Positions 61,874 to 64,000 of a DNA stretch of 64,000 bases are shown here, piece by piece; positions within the stretch are counted from its first letter, which is position 1; the number at the start of each line of letters is the position of its first letter. The notes below the pieces were generated by a model that was not told the DNA's origin, searched no databases, and saw only the letters and a program-made list of their open reading frames with translations. A program made the translations under genes and the position numbers. This DNA comes from Streptomyces novaecaesareae (GTDB lineage: Bacteria; Actinomycetota; Actinomycetes; Streptomycetales; Streptomycetaceae): assembly GCF_000716875.1 (NCBI RefSeq), contig NZ_JNWQ01000034.1, positions 1-64,000 on the forward strand, read 5' to 3'.

Positions 61874-62445
61874 CGGACAGTGCCTTTCACAGAGGTGGAA
61901 CGGGCTTTCACAGGAGCGGAACGGGGCGTGGCGCGGGCGGCCAGGACGGCGGCCTCCAGGCGGTTGGTCGCCCCGCCGCGCCAGATGTGACAGATCGCCA
62001 GCGCCAGCGCGTCGGCGGCGTCCGCGGGCTTGGGCGGGGCGTCCAGCCGCAGCAGGCGCTGCACCATGGCCGTGACCTGGGCCTTGTCGGCCCGGCCGGA
62101 GCCGGTGACGGCCGCCTTGACCTCGCTCGGGGTGTGCAGGGTGACGGGGATGCCGCGGCGCGTCGCGCAGAGCATCGCGACCGCGCTCGCCTGCGCGGTG
62201 CCCATCACGGTGCGCACGTTGTGCTGGGCGAAGACCCGCTCGACGGCGACCAGGTCGGGCCGGTGCTCGTCCAGCCAGGCCTCGATGCCCTGCTCGACCA
62301 GGAGCAGCCGCTGCCCGATCTCGGCCTCGGCGGGGGTGCGCACCACGCCGACCCCGGCCATCCGCAACGGCCGGCCCGGCGCGCCCTCGACCACGCCGAC
62401 CCCGCACCTGGTCAGCCCCGGGTCCACACCCAGTACCCGTACCAC
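61870..62445 (-). CDS. ruvC: Holliday junction resolvase RuvC
   Basis: RNase H-fold endonuclease that cuts Holliday junctions. Catalytic acidic residues are visible in [19 protein letters not shown] (Asp), [20 protein letters not shown] (Glu) and the late [14 protein letters not shown] (two Asp). Start: GTG at 62443-62445 has GGAGAGG 8 nt upstream and gives [10 protein letters not shown], 191 residues; a GTG 9 codons earlier has no ribosome binding site. Confidence 0.95.
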   Translation of the reverse strand: MVRVLGVDPGLTRCGVGVVEGAPGRPLRMAGVGVVRTPAEAEIGQRLLLVEQGIEAWLDEHRPDLVAVERVFAQHNVRTVMGTAQASAVAMLCATRRGIPVTLHTPSEVKAAVTGSGRADKAQVTAMVQRLLRLDAPPKPADAADALALAICHIWRGGATNRLEAAVLAARATPRSAPVKARSTSVKGTVR

Positions 62446-62543
62446 TCGCCCCGCCTCTCCGTGACTCGCCACTGGTCACCGGCCGCTCGCGGCGAGCGAC
62501 CTGCGAAGGCTACCGTCCGGGTCCGACAACCCCGCCGACGACA

Positions 62544-62575
62544 CCGGCCCGGCGGTCCTGGGACCACCGGGCCGG
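62544..62575 (-). terminator. Terminator of yebC
   Basis: A 15-bp stem with one C-A mismatch and a 2-nt loop lies about 43 nt past the yebC stop. Confidence 0.7.
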
Positions 62576-62617
62576 GCAGTGAGAACGATCACTCACCGTC
62601 GATCGATCGATGCCGTG

Positions 62618-63376
62618 TCACTCGGCGTCGAGCTGCGCACCGACCTCGTCGGAGATGTCGAAGTTGGCGAAGACGTTCTGCACGTCGTCGCTGTCCTCCA
62701 GGGCGTCGATCAGCTTGAGGATCTTGCGGGCGCCGTCGACGTCCAGCTCGACCTGCATGCTCGGGAGGAAGTTGGCCTCGGCCGAGTCGTAGTCGACGCC
62801 GGCGTCCACCAGCGCGGTGCGCACGGCGACCATCTTGGAGGCCTCGGAGACGATCTCGAACGAGTCGCCGAGGTCGTTGATCTCCTCGGGCTCCTGGTCG
62901 AGGACGACCTCGAAGAGCTTGTCCTCGTCCACGCCGTCGGCCTTGGGGACGATGACGACACCCTTGCGGGCGAACAGGTACGACACCGAACCCGGGTCGG
63001 CCATCGAGCCGCCGTTGCGGGTCATCGCGACGCGCACGTCGGAGGCGGCGCGGTTGCGGTTGTCGGTGAGGCACTCGATCAGGACGGCGACACCGTTCGG
63101 GCCGTAGCCCTCGTACATGATGGTCTGGTAGTCGGCGCCGCCGGCCTCCAGGCCGCCACCGCGCTTGACGGCGCGGTTGATGTTGTCGATCGGGACCGAG
63201 CTCTTCTTCGCCTTCTGGATGGCGTCGTAGAGAGTCGGGTTGCCCTGCGGGTCGGGACCGCCCGTGCGCGCCGCCACCTCGATGTTCTTGATCATCTTGG
63301 CGAAGAGCTTGCCGCGCTTGGCGTCGATCACGGCCTTCTTGTGCTTGGTGGTAGCCCACTTAGAGTGGCCGGACAT
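62618..63376 (-). CDS. yebC: YebC/PmpR family translational/transcriptional regulator
   Basis: Family members act as translation factors at proline stretches or as transcription regulators. The 252-residue protein begins [20 protein letters not shown], the family signature, and contains [40 protein letters not shown], and [23 protein letters not shown] at 63374-63376. It lies 110 nt after pdxT and is followed by a terminator, so it is separated from ruvC. Confidence 0.96.
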   Translation of the reverse strand: MSGHSKWATTKHKKAVIDAKRGKLFAKMIKNIEVAARTGGPDPQGNPTLYDAIQKAKKSSVPIDNINRAVKRGGGLEAGGADYQTIMYEGYGPNGVAVLIECLTDNRNRAASDVRVAMTRNGGSMADPGSVSYLFARKGVVIVPKADGVDEDKLFEVVLDQEPEEINDLGDSFEIVSEASKMVAVRTALVDAGVDYDSAEANFLPSMQVELDVDGARKILKLIDALEDSDDVQNVFANFDISDEVGAQLDAE

Positions 63377-63486
63377 CGCCAGCTCCTTTACGTCGCCAAA
63401 GGGAAATGAACAGATGAGATCTTACCGGTGTCGTCACCGGTGAGGTGCACACGGTCAGCGCGCGGTGAGTACGCGCCCGGTGCGGG

Positions 63487-64000
63487 TCAGCGCGGGGCCG
63501 CCGCGAGGTGGTCCTCGACCATCCTCACGAAGTACCCGTGCACCCGGTGGTCGCCGGTCAGCTCCGGGTGGAAGGAGGTGGCCAGCAGGTTGCCCTGGCG
63601 CACGGCGACGATCCGGCTGTCCGGGCCGTCCGCGGCGGGCAGCTCGGCCAGCACCTCGACGCCCGCGCCGACCGCCTCGACCCAGGGGGCGCGGATGAAG
63701 ACGCCGTGCACCGGCGCGTCGTCCATGCCCTTGAAGGCGATCCCGGACTCGAAGGACTCGTTCTGGCGGCCGAAGGCGTTGCGGCGCACCGTCATGTCGA
63801 TGCCGCCGACGGTCTCCTGGTCCTCGCGGCCGTCGAGGATCTTGTCCGCCAGCATGATCATGCCCGCGCAGGTGCCGTACACCGGCATCCCGGCGGCGAC
63901 GCGCTCGCGCAGCGGGTCCATCACGCCGAACAGCAGCGCCAGCTTGGACATGGTGGTGGACTCCCCGCCGGGGATCACCAGCGCGTCGACCTCGGCCAGT
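63487..64000 (-). CDS. pdxT: Pyridoxal 5'-phosphate synthase glutaminase subunit, C-terminal part (cut by window edge)
   Basis: Class I glutaminase that supplies ammonia to PdxS for PLP synthesis. The visible 171 residues include [20 protein letters not shown], the nucleophile Cys in [15 protein letters not shown], the [14 protein letters not shown] loop, FIRAPWV, and the His/Glu pair in [16 protein letters not shown]. The reading frame stays open to base 64000, so the N-terminus lies outside the window. Confidence 0.95.
   Translation of the reverse strand, partial: LAEVDALVIPGGESTTMSKLALLFGVMDPLRERVAAGMPVYGTCAGMIMLADKILDGREDQETVGGIDMTVRRNAFGRQNESFESGIAFKGMDDAPVHGVFIRAPWVEAVGAGVEVLAELPAADGPDSRIVAVRQGNLLATSFHPELTGDHRVHGYFVRMVEDHLAAAPR

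Noticed and set aside
63421-63445. Terminator between pdxT and yebC
   Set aside because: The accggtg/caccggt hairpin is short and lacks supporting features, so it was not listed as a terminator.

Overview
The window is about 64 kb of very GC-rich chromosomal core from a member of the Streptomycetaceae (Streptomyces or Kitasatospora; the sequence alone does not decide). Evidence: BldD with its exact c-di-GMP signature, the actinobacterial integration host factor, GTG and TTG starts nearly everywhere, almost no TTA codons, and the gene order metK-coaBC-rpoZ-gmk-mihF-pyr...bldD...nusB-efp...aro...mltG-ruvX-alaS...rpsD...hisS/aspS...relA-apt-secFD-yajC-ruvBAC-yebC-pdxT, which is a streptomycete backbone. 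Nearly all housekeeping genes lie on the minus strand. No tRNA, rRNA, CRISPR array, transposase or prophage gene was seen.

Region 1-13.8 kb: a translation/nucleotide block (metK partial, coaBC, rpoZ, gmk, mihF), then the UMP pathway in one minus-strand series pyrR-pyrB-pyrC-(membrane PH-like protein)-carA-carB-pyrD-pyrF. Its genes are coupled by 1-8 nt overlaps at five junctions. A PyrR-binding hairpin sits directly before the pyrR ribosome binding site, so control is probably translational. bldD starts divergently from pyrR.

Region 14.4-18.7 kb: an unrecognised 305-aa protein, a double-hotdog thioesterase, nusB, efp and an M24-family protein that has lost most of its metal ligands.

Region 18.8-27.2 kb is the accessory part. 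It holds a zinc-independent ribosomal protein island (short bL32-like, bL33, type B bL31) around a candidate Zur operator; a nickel/cobalt permease behind a cobalamin riboswitch, divergent from an ArsR regulator; a CDP-glycerol transferase-like protein with a TTA codon; a STAND NTPase with an amyloid-like N-terminal motif; an endonuclease VIII-like glycosylase; and a proline-rich P-loop kinase.

Region 27.2-39.2 kb: the shikimate cluster aroQ-aroB-aroK-aroC-aroE, two adjacent MltG-type lytic transglycosylases, ruvX, alaS and two small membrane-associated proteins. Region 39.4-46.7 kb: an NB-ARC/TPR protein with a TTA codon, a small TPR protein, rpsD with a long leader, rarA, a dimeric alpha-beta-barrel protein, PPK2 and a GNAT acetyltransferase.

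Region 46.7-64 kb: aspS-hisS, a metallo-hydrolase, a membrane-anchored cyclophilin, a DUF349 protein, relA, apt, secF-secD-yajC, ruvB-ruvA-ruvC, yebC and the C-terminal part of pdxT. Transcription units are separated by strong GC-rich hairpins, most without a U-tract.
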